14,596 nucleotides of DNA, taken from the NCBI GenBank assembly GCA_002717305.1, contig PBDH01000051.1:1-14596 (forward strand). Direction: 5' to 3'. Position numbers and translations under genes: made by a program. Each line of letters starts with the position of its first letter. The first letter of the stretch is position 1. Source of the stretch: Gammaproteobacteria bacterium. GTDB taxonomy: Bacteria; Pseudomonadota; Gammaproteobacteria; Pseudomonadales; Litorivicinaceae. The notes beneath the pieces are model-generated. The model saw only the letters and a list, made by a program, of their open reading frames with translations, was not told the DNA's origin and searched no databases. Shown here piece by piece: positions 7,065-14,596 of the stretch.

Positions 7065-8032
7065 TAATTTACCTTTGTTTGGCTAGAGAGAAATCGCTTG
7101 ATCAGATTACGAAAATTTTTACTGGAGTAGCTGGCCACGGCGACTGCAAGGACGAGTCCGATCACAATCCGCTGCCAATAAGGATTAACGCCGAGTAGAT
7201 TAAAAGCGTTGGCCATCATGCCAATAATCAGCGCGCCGCAAAGCGTACCAACAATTGTGCCGATACCCCCCATTAGTGAAACGCCTCCTATTGCGGCTGC
7301 GGCAATAGCGTCAAGTTCCCAGCCAATTCCTGTTCGCACTGCTTCACCTGATTGCATTCTTGCAACCAACATCAATCCCGCAAACGCGGATAAGAAGCCA
7401 CTAATGGCGTAAGTCAGTATCTTCACGCGCGCAACATTGATTCCTGCAAGGCGTGCGGCTTCTTCATTACCTCCAACTTGATATATTTGGCGTCCAAGAA
7501 CAGTATAACGAAGGAAAAATATCGATACTGCACCAGCCAAGAAGAATAGTATTGCAGGGACTGGCAGTCCCAGAACCACACCGTCAGTAAGTAAGAACAA
7601 CTCGTCGGGTAAAGTTCCAAAGATTGGACGGCTGTCTGAATAAGCCATCGCTATGCCGCGCACGATAGCCATTGTTGACAGCGTCACGATAATTGGTTGA
7701 AACTTAAAAGCTGTGACAAAATATCCATTTACAATACCAATAAATATACCAGCCAATAGAGCGATGTGGATACCCACTATTGGTGGTAGTGTGGCGGACA
7801 ACCCCGCGATTAGCACGGATGATAGTGCGACGATTGAACCAACCGACAAATCAATTCCGCCACCTAATAGAACAAAGCACATACCCAAGGCAACAAAACC
7901 CAAAAGAGACGCTTGTTTTAGTATGTTGCTGAGGTTCCCTGGATCTAGGAATGTTGGCGATAAGAGACCAAAGATTAAAGCCATAAGCACTAACACCACA
8001 ACGAAGGGATACGTCTTGAAGAGCTTTTTCAT
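7064..8032 (-). CDS. Sugar-type ABC transporter permease (RbsC-like)
   Basis: A 322-residue, highly hydrophobic inner-membrane permease of the BPD_transp_2 family, as in ribose, xylose and galactose importers. It shows the family motif GGGIDLSVGS near residue 58, the cytoplasmic coupling segment GNEEAARLAGINVARVK, and the late motif WELDAIAAAAIGGVSLMGG. Eight to ten membrane spans are expected from the hydrophobic blocks. Length is normal for the family with no tail, unlike its partner encoded just upstream. It most likely pairs with that longer permease as a heterodimer over the double ATPase. Its ATG at 8032 is three bases from the previous stop, and the ribosome site GGAGGAA overlaps the end of the upstream gene, indicating coupled translation. 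Confidence 0.9.
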   Translation of the reverse strand: MKKLFKTYPFVVVLVLMALIFGLLSPTFLDPGNLSNILKQASLLGFVALGMCFVLLGGGIDLSVGSIVALSSVLIAGLSATLPPIVGIHIALLAGIFIGIVNGYFVTAFKFQPIIVTLSTMAIVRGIAMAYSDSRPIFGTLPDELFLLTDGVVLGLPVPAILFFLAGAVSIFFLRYTVLGRQIYQVGGNEEAARLAGINVARVKILTYAISGFLSAFAGLMLVARMQSGEAVRTGIGWELDAIAAAAIGGVSLMGGIGTIVGTLCGALIIGMMANAFNLLGVNPYWQRIVIGLVLAVAVASYSSKNFRNLIKRFLSSQTKVN

Positions 8033-8035
8033 TAC

Positions 8036-9895
8036 TTATTCCTCCACCGTAATGTTCTTGACGATCCCAAATTCAAGTACGTCAAAACTCCGTTCAATAT
8101 CGATATCTAGCTCAAAACTACCAGCCTTGATCGCTTCAAGCGTTGCAGTGAAGGTAACCTGCTCGTCGATTTTACCATAGGTCCAAGCACGCCGTCCCCA
8201 GAACTCAGTATTCGAGCGGGGGTTAGGCATGGCTTTCAAAAGCTTAAAGCCTTTCCAAAAATTTAAAGCTGTCATAATCGAGAAATCAGACGCTTGATCT
8301 CCGTTTGGTTCCAGCGAGATGACCAGATCAAATTGCTCACCCAATTTTACTTTTTTCGGCAGAATAACGCCCTCAGCTTTTACTATCACCGGAGTATTTG
8401 CTGGAATGCCACCAGTTTCTGCAGCTTCTGCTGCAGCCTGAAGCTGTTCTAGATATACCTTGCCTTCACGTGTCGCGTCTGTATTTGGGAAATCGGCCTG
8501 CAATAGTGCAAAAATTTCCTCAAACTTCTTGCCGTCGCCCGTCTCCTGTAAAAGCACTACATAGTTTCTAAGAATATCAAAGCGAAGATCGTCCGGAACT
8601 TTGCCAGATGTTACGTCTTGCAGAAGTGTCGCATAAGATGTTTCCGCAAGCTCTAAACTCCCGCCACCGCGCGCTGAATTCGCAATTCCAATACGTGACA
8701 GTAGAGCGTACTCACTATCAGGAAAGCGCTCAATCACCTCCTCGTATAGTGGTATTGCTCGATGGTAGACGCGGGTTAGTTCCAAATTGTTTGCTCGGGT
8801 GTAAGGCGCCTTAGCTAAATCGATTTGGAAGAGCGGCGAAACAGTTGAATAAAGTACACCATTCAACAATAATAGTAGCCCCAAAACGACGGTAATAGGC
8901 TTAGCCAAATAGCGAATAACATTAAGTGTGGGTAGAAAGTCCCACCATTTCAGGCTAGAGATACCTCGGTCGCTAACCGCCTGTAGCATGACGGCCAAGA
9001 TAATAATTGCACCCTTCGCAACCTGCTGCCAGGCCGGACCCACGCCAAGCAGATTGAAAAGATTGGCAACGATGCCAATCATTAGTGCGCCAACGAATGC
9101 ACCCCAGACCGACCCGCTACCACCTCGAATGGATGTGCCCCCTATAACAACAGCCGCAATGGCGTCGAGTTCCCAAAATATACCAGCTTGCCCAGGCTCA
9201 CCAGATTCCATTCGGCTGGTAAGAACCAGACCCGAGAGCCCTGCAAGTAAAGCACAATATAGGTATGTCTTAAACTTAACGCGGCTCACATTGATTCCAG
9301 AAAGCCGCGCAGCCGTCTCGTTAGCGCCAATAGCATAGATCTCTCGACCAAAGACACGCCAACGCATCATATACCAGGTAATCAACGTCACGCCCAAAAA
9401 GATGAAAGATGGCACCGGGATACCGAAAAGTACGCCACGTGACAGGACCATAAAAATATCCGGATAGTCAGCGTAAACTGGCTGCCCCCCTGTATAAACT
9501 AGTCCACTACCTCGCGCTATGGTCATTAGAACCAACGTAGCCACAAAAGGCTGAAGACCAACCCAGCTTACCAACGCTCCGTTGGCAAACCCGACGGCTA
9601 AAGCCACTATTAAAGGTACAGAAAGGAACAGAAAAAAAGGTGCACCCGCAACCCAGAATGTAGCTGCGACCGCACCTGTCAGTGCCGCAACTGATCCGAC
9701 AGAAAGATCAATGCCTCCACCAATCATTACAACATTCATTCCAATTGCAATGATCCCAATCAGCGATGCTGCCCTGATAACGTTCATGATATTCTCAATC
9801 GTCCAAAAATGCTCAGATGCCAGACCGGCAGCTACAATGAGAGCGATTAGGATCACAAAGTTTCCACGTGATACGAAAGTCTTGACAGCTTCCAT
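8036..9895 (-). CDS. ABC permease fused to TPR-like and beta-rich domains
   Basis: A 619-residue protein, about twice the family's usual length. Residues 1-310 are a complete RbsC-like permease: GGGIDLSVGS near 59, GANETAARLSGINVSRVK near 190, and WELDAIAAVVIGGTSIRGG near 241. An added hydrophobic helix at about 332-352 (PITVVLGLLLLLNGVLYST) follows. Residues about 355-490 are helical with TPR character, for example AIPLYEEVIERFPDSEYALL and a second stretch ending FALLQADFPNTDATREGKVY. An alanine-rich linker leads to a beta-rich, Ig-like domain at about 500-619 (ILPKKVKLGEQFDLVISLEP onward). Since RbsC-type permeases normally end in the cytoplasm, the extra helix should place the tail in the periplasm, where it could contact the binding protein. 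The frame is open throughout and the next gene overlaps closely, so this is a true fusion. ATG at 9895 overlaps the ATPase stop by one base. Confidence 0.85.
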   Translation of the reverse strand: MEAVKTFVSRGNFVILIALIVAAGLASEHFWTIENIMNVIRAASLIGIIAIGMNVVMIGGGIDLSVGSVAALTGAVAATFWVAGAPFFLFLSVPLIVALAVGFANGALVSWVGLQPFVATLVLMTIARGSGLVYTGGQPVYADYPDIFMVLSRGVLFGIPVPSFIFLGVTLITWYMMRWRVFGREIYAIGANETAARLSGINVSRVKFKTYLYCALLAGLSGLVLTSRMESGEPGQAGIFWELDAIAAVVIGGTSIRGGSGSVWGAFVGALMIGIVANLFNLLGVGPAWQQVAKGAIIILAVMLQAVSDRGISSLKWWDFLPTLNVIRYLAKPITVVLGLLLLLNGVLYSTVSPLFQIDLAKAPYTRANNLELTRVYHRAIPLYEEVIERFPDSEYALLSRIGIANSARGGGSLELAETSYATLLQDVTSGKVPDDLRFDILRNYVVLLQETGDGKKFEEIFALLQADFPNTDATREGKVYLEQLQAAAEAAETGGIPANTPVIVKAEGVILPKKVKLGEQFDLVISLEPNGDQASDFSIMTALNFWKGFKLLKAMPNPRSNTEFWGRRAWTYGKIDEQVTFTATLEAIKAGSFELDIDIERSFDVLEFGIVKNITVEE

Positions 9896-11397
9896 TATTG
9901 TATGGCTCCTGCTTCAGATTTGCCCATGGCATTCAGCATGATCCTATTTAGATCGTAGTTACCACGTTCATAAGTATTAGTAACACGCCCTAGATGTAGG
10001 CAAACAATTCGGTCACAAACCCGGATAAGCTCTTCTATGACTGAAGAGATAATGATGACTGAGTTACCCTTCGCGGTAAGATCCCAGATCAAATCGAAAA
10101 TGGCTTCTTTTGCGCCGATGTCGATACCCCTTGTTGGTTCATCTAGGAGGTAAATATCCGTGCCAGCTCCAAGCAATTTAGCAAGTACCACTTTCTGTTG
10201 GTTACCACCACTGAGATTACCCGCAGGTTGTGAAAGACTGGCATATTTTACATAGAGCTTTTCGCATAGGTCTTTGGCCGCAGCTGTCTCTTTCCCTAGG
10301 TTTAACCCAAATGGACCAACGTACTCCAAAAGCGAAGGCATAGTGGCGTTATGCGCTATAGGCATTGACAAGACTAAACCTTGCGTTTTGCGGTCTTCTG
10401 GCGCCAGTCCAAGACCTTGATCCAAAGCCTTGCGAGGAGAGGAAAGATATGCTGCTGATCCATTTATTTCTATTGAGCCCCTGTCCAGTTTGTCAGCCCC
10501 ATAAATGGCACGCATCAGTTCCGTGCGACCCGAACCCATGAGCCCAGCAATACCAAGGACTTCACCACGGTGCAGGGTAAGATCTACATTGTTGATATAA
10601 GGTGCTCTAGTTAATCCACGAGCCTTGAGAACCAATTCGTCCGATTTAACCATATGGCGGCGACTATCAACATAATTATCGACAGTGCGGCCCAACATCA
10701 TTTCTACTAGACCAGCCTCGTCGATCTGCTTTATATCGGAAGCACCAACGTAATTCCCGTCCCGCAGGACTACGAGCCTGTCACAGATCTCAAAAATCTC
10801 ATGTAAATGGTGCGTTATCAGTATGACTGCAATTCCTTCCGCTTTGAGCGAACGTACTAGGTCGAAGAGGTTAGCGACTTCGTCTTTAGATAAGGATGCC
10901 GTCGGTTCGTCCATAATCAAGAGACGAGATTTTCGACTCATTGATTTAGCGATCTCTATCAACTGTTGTTCTGCCACACTTAACTCCCCAGCTTTCGCAT
11001 CGAGAGATGGCGCCGACCCAAGACGTGACAGGATCCCCTTTGCCTCTTTTCGCATAGCATTCCAATCGAGGAAGATTCCTTTTTTTTTGAGGTGTCCCAG
11101 AAAAACATTTTCCACAACAGACAATTCCGGCACGATCATCAATTCTTGATAGATAGTACAAATTCCTCTTCTCTGTGCATCTAAAGGCCCATCAAATTCC
11201 ACAGAATTACCGTCTAAATACAACTCCCCCTCATTGGGCTCAATTGCCCCTGCCAAGATTTTCATGAGCGTCGATTTGCCAGCACCATTTTCGCCAACCA
11301 CTGCCACAACTTCTCCGGCGTCGATGCTGAAATCAACACTGGTAAGAGCTTTTACACCCGGATAGAACTTACTTACGTGCCTTGCCTCAAGAAGCAT
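9895..11397 (-). CDS. Sugar ABC transporter ATPase, two fused nucleotide-binding domains
   Basis: A 500-residue cytoplasmic ATPase of the RbsA/MglA/XylG type that powers import through the two permeases. The N-terminal half has Walker A GENGAGKST near residue 35, signature LSVAEQQ and Walker B LLIMDEPTAS. The C-terminal half has the degenerate loop GLMGSGRTE usual for this family, then LSGGNQQKVVLAKL and IYLLDEPTRGID. Both halves look complete. The ATG at 11397 is chosen because TTAGGGTGAG lies upstream at a normal distance. A GTG at 11403, in frame two codons earlier and directly next to the CoA transferase stop, is an alternative start. The gene order ATPase, permease, permease matches canonical sugar importers, but the binding protein is separated from them by two CoA-metabolism genes, which is unusual. 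Confidence 0.92.
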   Translation of the reverse strand: MLLEARHVSKFYPGVKALTSVDFSIDAGEVVAVVGENGAGKSTLMKILAGAIEPNEGELYLDGNSVEFDGPLDAQRRGICTIYQELMIVPELSVVENVFLGHLKKKGIFLDWNAMRKEAKGILSRLGSAPSLDAKAGELSVAEQQLIEIAKSMSRKSRLLIMDEPTASLSKDEVANLFDLVRSLKAEGIAVILITHHLHEIFEICDRLVVLRDGNYVGASDIKQIDEAGLVEMMLGRTVDNYVDSRRHMVKSDELVLKARGLTRAPYINNVDLTLHRGEVLGIAGLMGSGRTELMRAIYGADKLDRGSIEINGSAAYLSSPRKALDQGLGLAPEDRKTQGLVLSMPIAHNATMPSLLEYVGPFGLNLGKETAAAKDLCEKLYVKYASLSQPAGNLSGGNQQKVVLAKLLGAGTDIYLLDEPTRGIDIGAKEAIFDLIWDLTAKGNSVIIISSVIEELIRVCDRIVCLHLGRVTNTYERGNYDLNRIMLNAMGKSEAGAIQ

Positions 11398-11403
11398 ATT
11401 CAC

Positions 11404-12591
11404 TCACCCTAATCCCACTGCACCCCTTTGGCTTAGCTCCTCTTGTTCTGTCCGGCTGAAACCTAGATCCGTCAAAACTTCACTTGTCTGTGCCCCAAGC
11501 TTCTGAGGTGCCAGCGTGATTGCGGCAGTTTCTCCATCATAGCGAACCGGGTTTGCCACGAGAGTAATTTCTTCGCCCGTCCAAGCTTTGACCTTTACCA
11601 AATCGCCATTGTGCAACTGCTGTGGGTCTTCGGCGAGATCTTCGTAATCGTTCACCTGCGTGAACCAAATGCTTTTAGATTCAAATATTTCAGCCCATTT
11701 TTCAAAAGTTTTCTCTTTGAGTTTGTCGGCAAAGAACTTAGATATTTCGTCGCGCCGCGCGTAAGCCTCATTTTGTTCAGCCTGAAATTCTCCCGCCGCG
11801 CCGATCGCCTCCATCATCAATGGTAGGTTTCCAAGAGAGAGGCCTATATACCGATCGGCAGTCTCGTAAATTCCATAAGGAGCTTCGTGATACCAACTGC
11901 CTACATGGCTAGGTTGCTGCGAACACTCTGGCTTATTCCCATTGAAGTAGCACACCAAAGATTCTGCTTGCAAATTCAGCGCCGCTGAGAAAAGATTGAC
12001 ATCGACCCGTCCACCCTTGCCAGTCCGACCCTTCTTAACAAGAGCACCTAAGATACCAGCAGCGAAAATCATTGCACCGTGATGGTCAATAGCAGAAGTA
12101 CCAACCAAACGCGGAACTTCGCCTTCCTTACTCGTGATCCACGCTAGTCCCGACAAAGATTGCGCAATCATATCTTGTCCAGGTCGGTTGACGTACGGCC
12201 CATCTGGTCCAAAGCCACTAGCAGAAGCAAATATTACATTGGGGTTCAATTCTTTAAGCGTTTCGTACCCAATGCCCAACTTATCCATGACACCTGGGCG
12301 GAAATTTTCTGCTACTACATCAGCACTCATCACAAGCTTCTTTGCAATATCAAGTGCGTCAGGGTCTTTCAGATCCAAGCAAACGCTTTTCTTATTGCGA
12401 TTTGCCACTAGTTCAAGGGTGGTTTCACCGCCTGCTTTTTTGGCATCGGAACCTCCCCAATGTCGCTGAAAAGCCCCTTTGATTGGCTCAATCATGATTA
12501 CCTCTGCACCGAGATCAGCAAGAAACTGAATTCCGAGAGGCCCCATGAGAAAGTGATTGAAGCTGACTATACGGATGCCATCGAGTTGCAT
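11404..12591 (-). CDS. CaiB/BaiF-type (family III) CoA transferase
   Basis: A 395-residue family III CoA transferase, which moves CoA between carboxylic acids through an enzyme-bound aspartyl-CoA intermediate. The catalytic aspartate is visible as Asp169 in TSAIDHHGAM, the same position as Asp169 of formyl-CoA transferase and CaiB. Other family features are VAENFRPGVMDKLGIGYE, FASASGFGPDGPY and NRPGQDMIAQSLSG. Length is normal. Start ATG at 12591 with AGGAAACTAGAAT before it. It sits 30 nt after an enoyl-CoA hydratase gene and abuts the ATPase gene. The CoA transferase plus crotonase pairing resembles carnitine-type racemase/dehydratase modules (CaiB with CaiD) and suggests that the imported compound, or an acid made from it, is processed as a CoA thioester. 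The substrate is not identifiable from sequence. Confidence 0.9.
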   Translation of the reverse strand: MQLDGIRIVSFNHFLMGPLGIQFLADLGAEVIMIEPIKGAFQRHWGGSDAKKAGGETTLELVANRNKKSVCLDLKDPDALDIAKKLVMSADVVAENFRPGVMDKLGIGYETLKELNPNVIFASASGFGPDGPYVNRPGQDMIAQSLSGLAWITSKEGEVPRLVGTSAIDHHGAMIFAAGILGALVKKGRTGKGGRVDVNLFSAALNLQAESLVCYFNGNKPECSQQPSHVGSWYHEAPYGIYETADRYIGLSLGNLPLMMEAIGAAGEFQAEQNEAYARRDEISKFFADKLKEKTFEKWAEIFESKSIWFTQVNDYEDLAEDPQQLHNGDLVKVKAWTGEEITLVANPVRYDGETAAITLAPQKLGAQTSEVLTDLGFSRTEQEELSQRGAVGLG

Positions 12592-12621
12592 ATTCTAGTT
12601 TCCTATTCTTATTCTCAGTTA

Positions 12622-13407
12622 TTACTCGTCTTTAAAATTCGGCTTTCTTTTTTCAAAAAATGCTGCCAGGCCTTCCTTTTGATCATTACTTAAAAAGGCC
12701 GATTTAATGTTTTGACGCTCACGCTTGAGGCCCGAAGATAAAGGCAGCTCATACGCAGAGTTGACGGCATCTTTAGCATAACCTAATGCCTTTCCGGAAT
12801 GACGCGCAATTAATTGAGCGACTTCTTTAGCTCGAGTTTCATAGTGTTCGTGATCAATAACCTCCGATACAAGACCAAGAGATAAAGCAGTATCTGCATC
12901 CACTGGCTCACCTGTCAATATCATTTTCATTGCTGCATACTTCCCAACAAGCCGACACAACCTTTGAGTAGCTCCATCGCCTGGTATATGTCCCAACTTT
13001 ATTTCAGGCTGTCCAAATATTGCATTCGCAGAAGCAATTACAACATCGCATAGCATCACTAATTCGTGACCACCGCCAAAGCAAACACCAGATACTGCTG
13101 CAACGATTGGAATATGAGTTGCCTCAATGACGGCCCAGTTCTCCATCCGTTTTTTATTCTGGATCGCGCTTATACCATCTTGTTGGACTTCTTTGATATC
13201 AGACCCCGCAGAAAAGCAGTTGGGGCCGCCTGTCAGAATTATGCACCTTATATGTCCGTTTGCCTCAGCAGCCAACACTTCGTTAGCGAGGGACTGCAAC
13301 ATAAGATTGTTTATAGCGTTTCGTTTTGAAGGCCGGTTTAGTCTCAAACTCACGACATGATCAGACAAACTGGTACTTATCACAGTAGTTTCAACTGTAT
13401 CAATCAT
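12622..13407 (-). CDS. Enoyl-CoA hydratase/crotonase family protein
   Basis: A 261-residue crotonase-fold enzyme. Both catalytic glutamates of true hydratases are present, Glu115 in GGGHELVMLCD and Glu135 in FGQPEIKLG, spaced by 20 as in mitochondrial enoyl-CoA hydratase (Glu144/Glu164). The oxyanion-hole segment FSAGSDIKEV is also present. The usual IPGAGGTQRL appears as IPGDGATQRL, a small change next to the active site that could shift specificity. Likely reaction: reversible hydration or dehydration, or racemisation by that route, of an acyl-CoA formed by the CoA transferase encoded next. ATG at 13407 with GGAAGG upstream. It is the first gene after the intergenic hairpin following the binding-protein gene, so its expression may be lower than that gene's. 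Confidence 0.88.
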   Translation of the reverse strand: MIDTVETTVISTSLSDHVVSLRLNRPSKRNAINNLMLQSLANEVLAAEANGHIRCIILTGGPNCFSAGSDIKEVQQDGISAIQNKKRMENWAVIEATHIPIVAAVSGVCFGGGHELVMLCDVVIASANAIFGQPEIKLGHIPGDGATQRLCRLVGKYAAMKMILTGEPVDADTALSLGLVSEVIDHEHYETRAKEVAQLIARHSGKALGYAKDAVNSAYELPLSSGLKRERQNIKSAFLSNDQKEGLAAFFEKRKPNFKDE

Positions 13408-13436
13408 GACAACCTTCCGAGGAGTTCTATAAGTTA

Positions 13437-13467
13437 ATAGGCCCCCACAGTCTAGGTGGAGGCCTAT
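13437..13467 (-). terminator. Intercistronic stem-loop (attenuator or mRNA-stabilising hairpin)
   Basis: A 12-bp stem, with arms at 13437-13448 and 13456-13467 and a 7-nt loop, lies in the 73-nt gap between the binding-protein stop and the enoyl-CoA hydratase start. In minus-strand RNA all pairs form with a single G-U wobble (TAGGCCTCCAC against GTGGGGGCCTA); in plus-strand RNA that pair would be C-A, so the hairpin suits the minus transcript. The bases after it are UUAACUUAUAG, not a strong U-run. It is therefore more likely a partial terminator or 3'-end protector that leaves the binding protein over-expressed, as is common in sugar importer operons. Confidence 0.65.
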
Positions 13468-13480
13468 AATTTATATGCTC

Positions 13481-14437
13481 TTAACGAACATATTGAGAGT
13501 TTGGATCGTAAAAGTCATCCACGTTATCAGCAGTAATCACAGGAGTTTCAGTGATAATACGCTTTGGAACGGCTTCTCCTTTGAGAACGCGTACTGCCAT
13601 GTCAAGGCCAAGCGCTCCACCAGTTGCATAGATCGCTGTTGCCTGCAGCCAACCCTCTTTGATGGCTTCAAAAGCTTCGCGCTGCCCGTCGACGCCAACT
13701 AAGAACACATCCCCGGGTTTGTACCCCGCCTCTTTTAGCACGTTGATTGCTCCAAGAATCATGGGGTCGTTGTGGGCGTAAATAACCTGAAACTGGCCTT
13801 TATATTTTGTGAGCCAGTCTTCCATAATTGGAATAGCAGGTGCTAGGTCATAATTTGCAGGCTGGGCGTCAAGACGTGTTGCTCCACCTTCAATTTGCGC
13901 TGTGAAACCTTCGTGACGTTGGATTGTAGGCGTAGCGCCGGGAATACCTTCTAGCTCGAGATAATTGAAGTTTGCTGGAGCGTTGGCCTTGGTATATTTT
14001 CCAAGCTCGTCGCCAATTTGTAGATTATTTCCGCCGATGAAAACGTTATAGTCTTCACCAACAATCTCCCGATCAAGCACAACCAACGGAATGCCCGCTG
14101 CTTTTATCGCTTCGACAGCCGGCACCAAAGCCTGAGCTTCCCGTGGGCTCATCATTATAAGGTCCACACCCCGCGAAATCAAATCTTCAACATCAGCAAT
14201 CTGCTTCTCATTCGAGCCCCCTGCATCAGTGTAGATGAATTCTTTGATATCGGGATATGTAGCAGCTTGAGCTTCAGCCGATGTAACCATGTACGCACGC
14301 CACGGGTGATCCATAGTATCTTGACTAAAACCAATCGTCCAGCCACCATGACCGTCTGCAGTTGCTGACCCCGCAACAAAGCTTAGACCCAGCGCTGCGG
14401 TCGAAAATAAGGCCATTATTTTTCGTCTATTAATCAT
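13481..14437 (-). CDS. Periplasmic sugar-type substrate-binding protein
   Basis: A 318-residue secreted binding protein of the type I periplasmic (RbsB-like, Peripla_BP_4) family that delivers the substrate to the ABC importer. MINRRKIMALFSTAALG with a following hydrophobic run and SATA-DGHGG is a classical signal peptide, cleaved after about residue 27. Mature-domain hallmarks are WTIGFSQDTMDHPWRAYM, LISRGVDLIMMSPREAQALV, VVLDREIVGEDYNVFIGGNN, YAHNDPMILGAINVLKEAG and FLVGVDGQREAFEAIKEG. No lipobox cysteine is seen, so it is probably soluble. The ATG at 14437 is preferred over an in-frame ATG at 14458 because GGGAG lies ten bases before it and within the longer version's codons. It is the first gene of the operon. 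The binding-site aromatic and acidic residues suit a polyhydroxylated ligand, but the ligand cannot be predicted. Confidence 0.9.
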   Translation of the reverse strand: MINRRKIMALFSTAALGLSFVAGSATADGHGGWTIGFSQDTMDHPWRAYMVTSAEAQAATYPDIKEFIYTDAGGSNEKQIADVEDLISRGVDLIMMSPREAQALVPAVEAIKAAGIPLVVLDREIVGEDYNVFIGGNNLQIGDELGKYTKANAPANFNYLELEGIPGATPTIQRHEGFTAQIEGGATRLDAQPANYDLAPAIPIMEDWLTKYKGQFQVIYAHNDPMILGAINVLKEAGYKPGDVFLVGVDGQREAFEAIKEGWLQATAIYATGGALGLDMAVRVLKGEAVPKRIITETPVITADNVDDFYDPNSQYVR

Positions 14438-14458
14438 TTTTCCTTTTCTCCCTTGCAT

Positions 14459-14596
14459 ATTTAATTTTACACCTTGTCATTCTGCTTGCAAAACGCAAAA
14501 AATAAATTGGCTCGTACTAACCTCTAGCAGTAAAATAATCACTAGAATCGACAAGATTGTATAATCCTAGCAATTCACAAAGACTAGTCAACTTGT
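14459..14596 (-). promoter_or_regulatory. Operon leader and candidate promoter/operator
   Basis: No gene lies in these 138 bases. On the minus strand TTGACT (14591-14586) and TAGGAT (14569-14564), 16 nt apart, form a possible sigma-70-type promoter; it would give a leader of about 120 nt. Directly past it, GATTGTATAATC at 14555-14566 is an imperfect palindrome, a possible operator. The tetramer CTAG, usually rare in bacteria, occurs four times (14524, 14542, 14567, 14584), giving half-sites spaced 18, 25 and 17 nt. This suits control by a DNA-binding regulator encoded outside the window. Confidence 0.4.

Noticed and set aside
1..14596. CRISPR arrays, rRNA, tRNA, riboswitches or an origin of replication.
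   Set aside because: Reading both strands gave no spaced repeat array, cloverleaf, known riboswitch core or iteron/DnaA-box cluster.

Overview
The window reads as an accessory catabolic island in an alphaproteobacterium, most likely a Rhodobacterales/Roseobacter-type marine bacterium. That placement is inferred from protein style and mixed, moderate G+C; no rRNA or tRNA is present to confirm it. Every convincing gene lies on the minus strand, so transcription runs from the right end (about 14,590) to the left.

Right and centre (about 14,596 to 2,908): one long, tightly packed operon. In transcription order it holds a candidate promoter, a periplasmic sugar-type binding protein, an attenuator-like hairpin, an enoyl-CoA hydratase, a CaiB-type CoA transferase, a double-domain ABC ATPase, two different RbsC-type permeases, an aldehyde dehydrogenase, a XylX-like 2-keto-3-deoxy-pentonate dehydratase of the fumarylacetoacetate hydrolase fold, and an alpha-ketoglutarate semialdehyde dehydrogenase. 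Several junctions overlap (TAATG) or are only 1 to 13 nt apart, so the genes are very likely co-expressed. The first permease carries an unusual extra membrane helix, a TPR-like segment and a C-terminal beta-rich domain.

Left (about 2,907 to 1): a scarred zone. A roughly 290-nt stretch with no intact gene, probably a deletion scar, separates the operon from a DapA-family aldolase/dehydratase. About 40 nt beyond that gene lies the decayed left end of an IS6-family insertion sequence, with an inverted-repeat-like end and part of the transposase. Next comes a SnoaL-like protein gene, and fused to its 3' end a 29% G+C fragment of the C-terminus of a sensor histidine kinase. The last 200 nt contain no identifiable gene but do hold GTGGGGGCG direct repeats.

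Working model (inference): a sugar-like or sugar-acid-like compound enters through the ABC transporter. The dehydratases and dehydrogenases convert it through 2-keto-3-deoxy-pentonate and alpha-ketoglutarate semialdehyde to alpha-ketoglutarate (Weimberg-type lower pathway). The CoA transferase and hydratase suggest that a CoA-activated acid or side chain is also processed, which is not part of the standard pathway. No sugar dehydrogenase, lactonase, IlvD-type pentonate dehydratase or regulator lies in the window, so the true substrate cannot be read from it.
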